Positions 26,252 to 34,317 of a stretch of DNA of 64,000 nucleotides are shown in pieces. How positions within the stretch are numbered: position 1 is the stretch's first letter; the number at the start of each line of letters is the position of its first letter. The notes beneath the pieces were generated by a model. That model was not told the origin of the DNA. It ran no database searches and saw only the letters and a list, made by a program, of their open reading frames with translations. Source of the DNA: Halomicrobium sp. LC1Hm (GTDB lineage: Archaea > Halobacteriota > Halobacteria > Halobacteriales > Haloarculaceae). The position numbers were made by a program, and so were the translations under genes. The stretch is from NCBI RefSeq assembly GCF_009617995.1, contig NZ_CP044129.1, positions 1,612,001 to 1,676,000 on the forward strand. The letters run 5' to 3'.

Positions 26252-27523
26252 ATGACACTCGACGAGCATGCCGAGGAACTCGCCTCCGACCTCGGTGTCG
26301 ACAAAGAGGAGGTCAAAGAGGATCTGGCGAATCTCGTGAACTACTCCGTCCCGATGGACGAGGCAAAGCAGAGCCTCAGACGTAAGTACGGGGACGGCAG
26401 CGAGGGTGGGACGACGCCATCGAGCAAAGACATCGCCGAGATTTCGGCGAGCGACTCGAACGTCACCGTCACGGCCCGAGTGCTGACGGTCGGTCAGCGG
26501 TCGATCCAGTACCAGGGTGACGAACAGGTGATCTTCGAGGGCGAACTCGCCGACGAGACCGGGACGATCTCGTACACGGCCTGGGAGGACTTCGGACTGG
26601 CTGCCGGCGACACGATCACCGCGGGCAACGCGGGCGTCCGCGAGTGGGACGGCCGACCCGAGCTGAACCTCGGCGAGAGCACGAGCATCGAGCGATCCGA
26701 CGATCCGCTGGACGTGCCCTACGAGATCGGCGGCGACGCCGAACTCGCGACGCTCGCGCCGGGCGACCGCGGGATCAACGTCGAGGTGCAGGTCCTGGAG
26801 GTCGAGGAGAAGACGATCGACGGCCGCAACGGCGAGACCGACATCCTCAGCGGCGTCTTCGGCGACGAGAGCACCCGGCTCCCCTTTACCGACTGGGACC
26901 CACACGCCGAGATCGAAGCCGGCGCGTCGATCCGCATCGAAGACGTGTTCGTCCGGGAGTTCCGTGGCGCGCCGTCGATCAACGTCTCGGAGTTCTCGAC
27001 GGTAACGCCGCTGGACCGGACGGTCTCGGCGACCGAGAACGCACAGCAGATGCCCATCCGCGAGGCCGTCGACTCCGGCGGACTCTTCGACGTCGAACTG
27101 ACCGGCAACATCATCGAAGTCCGGGACGGCTCCGGACTGATCGAGCGGTGTCCGGAGTGTGGCCGCGTCGTCCAGAACGGCCAGTGCCGGAGCCACGGCA
27201 CGGTCGACGCCGTCGACGACCTGCGGACGAAGGCGATCCTCGACGACGGCAGCGCCACCGTGACGGTCGTGCTCGACGACGAACTGACCGCCGAGGTGTA
27301 CGGGGGTGACCTCGCGGACGCGACCGAGCACGCGCGCGACGCGATGGACAAGGAGGTCGTCGCCGAGCGGATTGCCGACCGCATCGTCGGCCTGGAGTAC
27401 GTCGTCCGTGGCTCGCTGTCGGTCGACGAGTACGGTGCGAACCTCGACGCGACCAGCTTCGAGGAGAGCGACGACGACCCGGCAGAGCGTGCTCGGACGC
27501 TGCTCGCGGAGGTCGAGCCATGA
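26252..27523 (+). CDS. rpa1: replication protein A large subunit (RPA1-type)
   Basis: Single-stranded-DNA-binding protein, 423 residues. An N-terminal helical region (LDEHAEELASDLGVDKEEVKEDLANLVNYSVPMDEAKQSLRRKYG) is followed by OB folds near 65-165 and 175-280. A third OB region contains a zinc finger, ERCPECGRVVQNGQCRSHG, at about 298-313. The architecture matches Haloferax RPA1 (three OB folds plus a zinc finger). The stop overlaps the RPA-associated gene by ATGA, the known rpa-rpap-rpe arrangement. Confidence 0.94.
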   Translation: MTLDEHAEELASDLGVDKEEVKEDLANLVNYSVPMDEAKQSLRRKYGDGSEGGTTPSSKDIAEISASDSNVTVTARVLTVGQRSIQYQGDEQVIFEGELADETGTISYTAWEDFGLAAGDTITAGNAGVREWDGRPELNLGESTSIERSDDPLDVPYEIGGDAELATLAPGDRGINVEVQVLEVEEKTIDGRNGETDILSGVFGDESTRLPFTDWDPHAEIEAGASIRIEDVFVREFRGAPSINVSEFSTVTPLDRTVSATENAQQMPIREAVDSGGLFDVELTGNIIEVRDGSGLIERCPECGRVVQNGQCRSHGTVDAVDDLRTKAILDDGSATVTVVLDDELTAEVYGGDLADATEHARDAMDKEVVAERIADRIVGLEYVVRGSLSVDEYGANLDATSFEESDDDPAERARTLLAEVEP

Positions 27524-29145
27524 GCACCGACGAGGACCAGGGCGGCGCAGGCCGGCGCGAGGTCGCCTATCGCCTCTTTGCCGCCGAGTTCGACGACGCG
27601 GACTTCTCGTACTCCGAGAGCGACGAGGAGCGTGCGCCCAACTACGTCGTCACGCCGACGGGCGCACGCGTGAACAGAGTGTTTCTGGTGGGCGTGCTGA
27701 CCGAAGTCGAGACGGTCAGCGAGGACTACCTCCGGGCCCGCGTCGTCGACCCGTCGGGTCCGTTCGTCGTCTACGCCGGCCAGTACCAGCCCGAGGCGCT
27801 TGCCTTCCTGGAGAGTGCCGACCCGCCGACGTTCGTGGCGGTCACGGGCAAGGCTCGGACCTACCAGCCCGACGACAGCGATCAGGTGTACACCTCCGTC
27901 CGGCCCGAGTCGATCAGCGAGGTCGACGCGGCGACGCGGGACCGCTGGGTCGTCCAGACGGCCGAGCAGACGATCGACCGCGTGGCACGCGCCGCGGAGG
28001 GCAAACACGCCGACCTGACCGGCGACGACCTGCGGGCGGCGCTCGTCGACCACGGCGTCGACGAGGGAGTGGCCGCTGGCATCCCGATCGCACTGGAACG
28101 GTACGGAACGACCGACGACTACCTCGCGGCAGTGCGGGACCTCGCGACCGACGCCGCCCGCGTCGTCGCCGGCCAGCGAGACGAGGTCGAGCCAGTGAGC
28201 CTCCGACCGGGACGGGGCAGCGACGATCGACTCGCCGGGCTCGTCGAGCGACCGATCGAACTCCCGGCCGACGACGAGGCGGCTGAGACGGCCGCCGAGG
28301 ACCCGGTCGAAACGGACCGACCGGACGAGACGGCCGACGACCAGCGTGCGGGAACCGCGGAAGCGACGACGGGTCAGCAGCCGAGCGGTTCGGACGCCCC
28401 CTCGACCGACGACGAGTCTGCGGGCGAGACGACCGAGAGCGTCGGCGACGTGGCCGAGGAAGAACCGTCCGGAGCCGCCTCGACGGACGAGACAGTGGAA
28501 GCGTCCCCAGGCGAGACGGTAGAAGCGTCGCCGGACGAAACGGTGGACCCGACCACAGGCGAGACGACAGAACCGTCGCCGGACGAGATCGACGCGACGA
28601 GCGACGAGCCCACCGACGAGTCAGCGTCAGACCGCGGGACGGCCGCCGATCCGTCCACGGCGGCGGAGACGAACTCGACGGACGACGACCTCGGGGAGTT
28701 CGATCCCGAGTTCGAACTCGACGACAGCGAACGCGAGGAGATCGAGTCCGAGTACGGCACGGAGTTCCAGAGCGGGACCGAGGTCGACGAGCCCGGAGCG
28801 GCCGACATCGACACGCCCGATCCCGAGGCCGTCGACGCCGACAGCGCCACGGCAGCCGACGCGGAGCCGTCGTCCGACGCCGATCCGATCGAGGGCGAAG
28901 CCGAGGCCGCCCGAAGCGCCGACTCGCCCGACGAGGACGACGCGACCGACGTGGATCTCGAAGACGCGGTGATGGACGTGATGGACGATCTGGACGACGG
29001 GGACGGCGCAGCCCGGACGGCGGTCGTCGACGCCGTCGTCGATCGGACCGGCGGCGATCCCGACGCCGTCGAGGACGCCATCCAGGACGCGCTGATGGGC
29101 GGGCGCTGCTACGAGCCCGACGACGGCCTGTTGAAACCGATCTGA
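27520..29145 (+). CDS. rpap1: RPA-associated protein (RPAP)
   Basis: A 541-residue partner of RPA1 (COG3390). The N-terminal part holds the OB-fold region (VAYRLFAAEFDDADFSYSE; VNRVFLVGVLTEVETVSEDYLRARVVDPSGPFVVYAGQY). A long acidic low-complexity linker runs from about 235 to 480, including tandem units of the type ETVEASPGETVEASPDETVDP. A C-terminal winged-helix-like domain (VVDRTGGDPDAVEDAIQDALMGGRCYEPDDGLLKPI) follows. It overlaps its neighbours on both sides (ATGA and TGATG), so translational coupling is likely. Confidence 0.9.
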   Translation: MSTDEDQGGAGRREVAYRLFAAEFDDADFSYSESDEERAPNYVVTPTGARVNRVFLVGVLTEVETVSEDYLRARVVDPSGPFVVYAGQYQPEALAFLESADPPTFVAVTGKARTYQPDDSDQVYTSVRPESISEVDAATRDRWVVQTAEQTIDRVARAAEGKHADLTGDDLRAALVDHGVDEGVAAGIPIALERYGTTDDYLAAVRDLATDAARVVAGQRDEVEPVSLRPGRGSDDRLAGLVERPIELPADDEAAETAAEDPVETDRPDETADDQRAGTAEATTGQQPSGSDAPSTDDESAGETTESVGDVAEEEPSGAASTDETVEASPGETVEASPDETVDPTTGETTEPSPDEIDATSDEPTDESASDRGTAADPSTAAETNSTDDDLGEFDPEFELDDSEREEIESEYGTEFQSGTEVDEPGAADIDTPDPEAVDADSATAADAEPSSDADPIEGEAEAARSADSPDEDDATDVDLEDAVMDVMDDLDDGDGAARTAVVDAVVDRTGGDPDAVEDAIQDALMGGRCYEPDDGLLKPI

Positions 29146-29894
29146 TGGGCGTCGAACCGGTTCCAGACCGCCCCGCTGCGGTCGCAGCCACCGGCGAGGA
29201 GCGCTGTCTCGTCGTCGCGGACTACCACGCCGGTATCGAGCGGGGGCTGCGCCGCGAGGGCGTCGAACTGGCGAGCGACGCCGACGTGCGACGTGGCCGG
29301 CTCCTCGATCTGCTCGCCGAAACTGCCCCCGACAGACTGGTCGTCCTCGGCGATCTCGTTCACTCGATCGGCGATCCGGCGGGGGCCGAACGCGAGGAGG
29401 TGACGGCGCTCCTCGACGCGGTCGAGGTCCCGGTGACCGTCGTTCGCGGGAACCACGACGGCGGGATCGACGAGCTCTGTGCGGACGCGGCGACGCCGGT
29501 GACGGTCACACCCAGCGACGGCGTCAGGATCGGTTCGGTCGGGTTCGCACACGGCCACACCTGGCCGAGCCGAGCAGTGCTCGGGGCCGACGTGGTCTGT
29601 GTCGGCCACGAACACCCGGTCGTCCGTCTCGAAGACGAGGTCGGCGGCCGGCGGGTCGAGCGCGCGTGGCTCCGCGGACGCGTCGATCCCGCGCCGTTCG
29701 AGAGCCAGTTCGACGGCGCACTGGGTATCGACGCCGATCTCGTCGTGTGCCCGGCGTTCAACGACCGCTCCGGAGGCACGTGGGTCAACGTCGCCGGCCA
29801 GGAGTTTCTCTCCCCGTTCCTCCCGGCGGGACTGGCCGACGGAGAGGCCTACCTCCTCGACGGCACGCGTCTCGGTCGGTACCGATCGATTTGA
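29145..29894 (+). CDS. rpe: RPA-operon calcineurin-like phosphoesterase
   Basis: A 249-residue metallophosphoesterase. Metal motifs: VVADYHAG (D-x-H), LVVLGDLVHS (GD), VVRGNHDGG (GNHD), FAHGHTWP and VGHEHPVV. In Haloferax the equivalent third gene of the rpa1 operon encodes such a phosphoesterase, with presumed nuclease or phosphatase activity in DNA repair. Its start ATG overlaps the RPAP stop codon (TGATG). Confidence 0.92.
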   Translation: MGVEPVPDRPAAVAATGEERCLVVADYHAGIERGLRREGVELASDADVRRGRLLDLLAETAPDRLVVLGDLVHSIGDPAGAEREEVTALLDAVEVPVTVVRGNHDGGIDELCADAATPVTVTPSDGVRIGSVGFAHGHTWPSRAVLGADVVCVGHEHPVVRLEDEVGGRRVERAWLRGRVDPAPFESQFDGALGIDADLVVCPAFNDRSGGTWVNVAGQEFLSPFLPAGLADGEAYLLDGTRLGRYRSI

Positions 29895-29963
29895 AGGCCG
29901 TAGTCCGACCCTACCGGCCAGTAGCGGGCGTATAACAACGTGAGTAGCACTGGGCTGTCCACC

Positions 29964-30119
29964 ATGGGCGCGGTATCGTCGGACCACACGCTGGGGCGCT
30001 GTCCGGACTGTAAGACCGAAATCCCGCTCGGGTTGGTCATCATCGAGTACGAGACCGACGCCGGGCGAGAGTCCTACGCCGAGTGTCCGGGCTGTCGGGA
30101 AGTGGTCCACCCGATCTAG
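29964..30119 (+). CDS. 51-residue CPxC zinc-ribbon protein
   Basis: A small protein with two CPxC knuckles: LGRCPDCKTEIPLG, then YAECPGCREVVHPI at the C-terminus. The 24-residue spacer is beta-rich (LVIIEYETDAGRESY). This is a typical haloarchaeal single-zinc-ribbon microprotein. The start ATG at 29964 is the only one ahead of the first knuckle. Its TAG shares a CTAG with the convergent membrane-protein gene. Confidence 0.78.
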   Translation: MGAVSSDHTLGRCPDCKTEIPLGLVIIEYETDAGRESYAECPGCREVVHPI

Positions 30120-30379
30120 AGCCACGTCGCGATCGTCGTGAGGACGAACAGCGACGCACCGACCACGACGACCCACAGCAGCGGCCCGCTCTCGGTCGGC
30201 GCACCGGATTCCTCGGGATTCGAGAACCCCGCCAGAGCGGTGAGCAGGACCAGCGCGCCGACGCCACCGGTGATCCAGTCGATCGTCGTGAGACCGGTGG
30301 ATGCGGCGAGCACAGTGTCGACGACCGAGACGACGCCGAACGCGGTCAACGAGACGAGATAGAGGACGCGAGCGTTCAT
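30116..30379 (-). CDS. three-helix small membrane protein
   Basis: An 87-residue membrane protein with three hydrophobic helices (LYLVSLTAFGVVSVVDTVLAA; IDWITGGVGALVLLTALAGF; LLWVVVVGASLFVLTTIATWL) and a short acidic loop. No recognised family; a structural or regulatory membrane microprotein is possible. Its stop shares CTAG with the zinc-ribbon gene. Confidence 0.72.
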   Translation of the reverse strand: MNARVLYLVSLTAFGVVSVVDTVLAASTGLTTIDWITGGVGALVLLTALAGFSNPEESGAPTESGPLLWVVVVGASLFVLTTIATWL

Positions 30380-30550
30380 ACAGTCGTTCGGGCGAGCGCG
30401 GACATATGGCTGGCGTCCGCGCGGGAGCGATTACTGTGTACCCGACGGCCTTTAGATAGACAGCAGTCGTATAAATTTCTGGGAGAATTCCGGATACATT
30501 CACCCATCCCTCCACCAGTATTTCACATTTGATAATATCTGGGGAACGCC

Positions 30551-30557
30551 TTTATAG
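30551..30557 (+). promoter_or_regulatory. TATA box for the binding-protein/transducer operon
   Basis: TTTATAG lies 23-29 nt before the ATG at 30580, the correct spacing for a leaderless mRNA. It excludes the in-frame start at 30529, which would lie upstream of the element. Confidence 0.55.
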
Positions 30558-30579
30558 CAAAACTAGCTTCCTTTCGACC

Positions 30580-31812
30580 ATGCGTACTAGACGCAACGTT
30601 CTCAAAGCGACCGCCGGTACCGCGGCGGTTGGCCTCTCTTCGGGCTGTTTGGGCACTCTCAGTGGCAGTGAACAGACCGTCTCGTTCGGGGCTGTGTATC
30701 CTCTCAGTGGACCACTCGAACAGGTGGGGACACACGGTAAGCGAGCGACCGAACAGGCGGTTCGAGACATCAACGCTGCAGGCGGTATCAACGGACGCAA
30801 GATCGAACTGACGGCGATCGACAGCGAGGCGACCGTCGAGACCGCGGTCGAGGGATACCGCGAGTTCGCCGAGAGCGGCGGCGTCGGACTCGTCGGCGGA
30901 CTCGTCAGTGACGTGTCGATCGCGCTCTCACAGGAAGTCGCCGACGACGAGATCATGGAGGTCAGTCCGGCCAGTACGGCACCGCAACTGACGACGGCCG
31001 GGCGGGCCGGCGATCGGAAGTACTTCGGGCGGACCGTCCCCAGTGACGGGCTCCAGGCGGCGGCGATGGCGAAGGTCGTCGACGACTCGCTGTATATCGG
31101 TGCCGATTCCGTCGCGCTGTTGAGCATCGACAACTCGTTCGGTGCCGGGCTCGCGGAGGCACAGCGGTCGCTGCTCGACGCCGAGATCGTCGCCGACGTG
31201 CGCTACGACTCTGGTGCCGATTCGTTCGACGGGACGCTCGATACCGTCTTCGAAAGCGATCCGGATGCGGTCGCATTCACGAGCGTCTCGGGACAGGAAG
31301 CGGGGATTCTCGACGCGTACAGCCAGCGAGACGAAGACGTTCCGTGGGTGTTCTCCGCAGGTATGTTCGGCGGCGACGTTCCGTCGTACTACGAAGGGTT
31401 CTACAGCGCGTCGCTGTCCTCGTCCCGGACGGACGCGTACTTCGATCTGTTGCGCCGGCTCTCGGATATCGATTCGCTCGAAGCGTTCGCCGCCAACGGC
31501 TACGACGCGATGTTCCTGATGGCTGCCGCCGCACAGCAGGCGGGCGAGACGACCGGCCCTGCGATCGCCGACACGATCCGGTCGGTCTCTGGGGGGACGG
31601 GCCACACCGTCTCTGTCGGTGACTTCGACAAAGTGCGCTCGCTGACGGACGCGGGACGCGAGCTGAACTATCAGGGGGCGTCGGGCGGCGTCGACCTGAC
31701 CGAGAATCTCGAACCGCTGAGTTCGTACCTCATCCAGCGGATCGACGGCGGCGTCGTCGAGTCCCTCGAACTGCTCCAGCGGAGTTTCTTCGAATCGGGG
31801 GGCCAACAATGA
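30580..31812 (+). CDS. BasB-like Tat lipoprotein binding protein
   Basis: A 410-residue periplasmic-type binding protein, LivJ/LivK family. A Tat signal with twin arginine ([10 protein letters not shown]) and a lipobox (LSSGCLG) anchors it outside the membrane. The fold opens [34 protein letters not shown]. No ABC permease or ATPase genes follow. Instead the ORF overlaps a transducer gene by ATGA, the arrangement known for BasB-BasT (branched-chain amino acids) and CosB-CosT (compatible solutes) in Halobacterium. It therefore likely delivers ligand to chemotaxis, and the ligand (amino-acid-like) is unproven. Confidence 0.88.
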   Translation: MRTRRNVLKATAGTAAVGLSSGCLGTLSGSEQTVSFGAVYPLSGPLEQVGTHGKRATEQAVRDINAAGGINGRKIELTAIDSEATVETAVEGYREFAESGGVGLVGGLVSDVSIALSQEVADDEIMEVSPASTAPQLTTAGRAGDRKYFGRTVPSDGLQAAAMAKVVDDSLYIGADSVALLSIDNSFGAGLAEAQRSLLDAEIVADVRYDSGADSFDGTLDTVFESDPDAVAFTSVSGQEAGILDAYSQRDEDVPWVFSAGMFGGDVPSYYEGFYSASLSSSRTDAYFDLLRRLSDIDSLEAFAANGYDAMFLMAAAAQQAGETTGPAIADTIRSVSGGTGHTVSVGDFDKVRSLTDAGRELNYQGASGGVDLTENLEPLSSYLIQRIDGGVVESLELLQRSFFESGGQQ

Positions 31813-34238
31813 GCTGGGGAAGCAAGCGGCTCGTCAGCTCGATCGAGCGGTCTCTCCCCGACGTGATCAGACGACGGTACGCCGCGAAGTTCGGCGTCCT
31901 GTTGCTCGGCGTCGTCCTCGTCCTCGCGGCCGGTGGGGGGCTCGTCATTCTGGAGACCGAGTCGCTCGTCGAGAGCCAGACCGAAGACCAGATCCGCGGC
32001 GTCGCCGAGTCACAGGCCGCGTCGATCTCTGAGTGGTCCTCGACCAAGCAGTCGACGGCGTCGTTCCTCGCCGACTCGCTGTCGGACCGGTCTGGGGCGA
32101 GCGCAGCCGACAACCAGCGATGGCTCGAACAGAAGCTCATCGGGCTCCCCGGTGACGTTCGCTCGCTCCACTACGTCGACGCCGCGGAGGGCTCCGTCGT
32201 CGCGAGCACCGACGACGGCCTCCAGGGCACGTCGCTGACCGCCGTCGAAGCACCGTGGACCGACGGCAGCGGCGCGATCGTCGCCTCGGGGCCGACCTCG
32301 ACCTCCGAGCCGTACGAGAGCGGCAGCGAGCCGGTCATCGCGTTCGTCCAGCCGGTGCCCGGAAACGACCAGTACGTGGTGCTGACCGCGTCGCTCGAAG
32401 CGCGGTCCCACGGGTTCACCTCGCCGTTCGCCACCGGCGACGTGAAGGTCGTCAGCCAGGACGGGCGGATCGTCCTGGACAACCGAAAGGGATCGCTCCT
32501 CGAACAGTACGAGACGACCGACGGCTCGACGGAGACGGCCGTCGAGTCGGCACTCGGCGGTGAAACCGGATACGAACAGGTCTCGGCTCGAACCGGCATG
32601 GACGAGGGACAGTACGTCATGGCGTACACGCCGATCACCGGCACGGAGTGGGTCCTCCTCTACCACGTGCCCGCGAACCGCGCGTTCGCGCTCCAGTCGG
32701 CCGTCTCCGAGAACATCGGGCTCCTCCTGGCGCTTGCGGTCGGCGCGCTGTTCGTCGTGGGTGCGACGATCGGCCGGGGGACCGCCCGTTCGCTCGCCCA
32801 CGTGGCCGAGAGCGCGGAGGACATCGCTGCGGGCGACATCAACAGTTCGATCCCCGAGACCGACCGAATCGACGAGATGGGACAGCTGTACGACGCCTTC
32901 GCCGCGATGCAGTCGTACCTGACGACCGCCGCCGACCAGGCCGACGCGATCTCCGAGAAGCGGTTCGACGACCCCGCGCTCGACGAGGAGATCCCCGGCG
33001 AGTTCGGCGCGGCGCTGGAGAAGATGAGCGGCGACATCCAGGAGCTGATCGCCAACATCGAGGAAGCCAAAGACGAGGCAGAGTCCGCACAGGCGGAGGC
33101 CGAGTCGATGGCGACCGCCCTCGAAGCGAAGGCCGAGCAGTTCAGCGACGTGATGGACAGTGCCGCGGCCGGCGACCTCACCCAGCGGATGGACACCGAC
33201 AGCGACTACGACGCGATGGTCGACATCGCGGAGAGCTTCAACGAGATGGTCTCGGAGCTCGAACAGACCGTCGTCCGCATCGAGGAGTTCGCCGGCACCG
33301 TCGACTCCTCGACGGCGTCGATCTCCGCGAGCGCACAGGAGGTCAAGTCCGCGAGCGAACAGGTCAGTCGATCCGTTCAGCAGATCGCGGAGGGCGCAGA
33401 CCGCCAGAACGACCACATTCAGCAGGTCAGCGGCGAAATGACCGATCTCTCGGCGACCGTCGAGGAGATCACGTCCTCGACCGACGAGGTCGCCTCGAAG
33501 TCCCAGCGCGCCGCCGAAACCGGCGCTGAGGGACGCGAATACGGCCAGCTGGCCGCAGACGAGATCGAAGCGATCGACGAGACGGCGACCGAGGCCGTCG
33601 AGCAGGTCGAGTCCCTCGCCTCGGAGATGGAGCGGATCGGCGAGGTCGTCACGCTGATCGACGACATCGCCGACCAGACGAATATGCTGGCGCTGAACGC
33701 CTCCATCGAGGCCAACCGGGCCGGCGAAGCCGGCGAAGGGTTCGCGGTCGTGGCCCGCGAGATCAAGGCACTGGCCGAGGAGACTCAGGACGCGACCAAC
33801 GACATCGCGTCGCTGATCGAGAGCATCCAGTCCCGGACGGACGACACCGTCGACGACATCCGCGAGATGGGCGACCGCGTCGACAACGGCAAGGAGACCG
33901 TCGAAAACGCCACGGAGGCCCTCTCGGAGATCGTCACGCAGGTCGAAGACGCCAACTCCGGGATCCAGGCGATTAGTGACGCGACCGACGAACAGGCGGC
34001 CTCCATGGAGGAGGTCGTCTCGATGGCCGAGGAGGTCGGCTCGATCAGCGAGGAGACCTCTTCCGAGTCGGAGAACGTCGCGGCGTCGGCCGAGGAACAG
34101 GCCGCGTCGATCTCGGAAGTCACGAGCAGCATCCAGTCGCTGTCGAGCCAGGCGAGTGACCTGAAGGAACTCGTCAACCAGTTCGACACCGACGCCGAAA
34201 GCACCACCGGCGAAGTGTCGGCCGCGTCGGACGACTGA
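31809..34238 (+). CDS. halobacterial transducer (methyl-accepting chemotaxis protein)
   Basis: An 809-residue transducer. TM1 (about 18-45) and TM2 (about 303-323) flank an extracellular sensor region of about 250 residues that would dock the binding protein. HAMP modules follow ([30 protein letters not shown]; then a second HAMP-like segment near 440-490). The cytoplasmic coiled coil has the signalling tip [38 protein letters not shown] (about 620). Methylation-site helices are rich in E/Q pairs. It shares the ATGA overlap with the binding protein gene. Confidence 0.93.
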   Translation: MSWGSKRLVSSIERSLPDVIRRRYAAKFGVLLLGVVLVLAAGGGLVILETESLVESQTEDQIRGVAESQAASISEWSSTKQSTASFLADSLSDRSGASAADNQRWLEQKLIGLPGDVRSLHYVDAAEGSVVASTDDGLQGTSLTAVEAPWTDGSGAIVASGPTSTSEPYESGSEPVIAFVQPVPGNDQYVVLTASLEARSHGFTSPFATGDVKVVSQDGRIVLDNRKGSLLEQYETTDGSTETAVESALGGETGYEQVSARTGMDEGQYVMAYTPITGTEWVLLYHVPANRAFALQSAVSENIGLLLALAVGALFVVGATIGRGTARSLAHVAESAEDIAAGDINSSIPETDRIDEMGQLYDAFAAMQSYLTTAADQADAISEKRFDDPALDEEIPGEFGAALEKMSGDIQELIANIEEAKDEAESAQAEAESMATALEAKAEQFSDVMDSAAAGDLTQRMDTDSDYDAMVDIAESFNEMVSELEQTVVRIEEFAGTVDSSTASISASAQEVKSASEQVSRSVQQIAEGADRQNDHIQQVSGEMTDLSATVEEITSSTDEVASKSQRAAETGAEGREYGQLAADEIEAIDETATEAVEQVESLASEMERIGEVVTLIDDIADQTNMLALNASIEANRAGEAGEGFAVVAREIKALAEETQDATNDIASLIESIQSRTDDTVDDIREMGDRVDNGKETVENATEALSEIVTQVEDANSGIQAISDATDEQAASMEEVVSMAEEVGSISEETSSESENVAASAEEQAASISEVTSSIQSLSSQASDLKELVNQFDTDAESTTGEVSAASDD

Positions 34239-34317
34239 GCGGTCCGCATCCGATCCCTGGCCGCTGCGGACCGGTGCTGTCCGCATCTTTAACCTCGTCC
34301 AGCCGTTAGCAGTGGCG

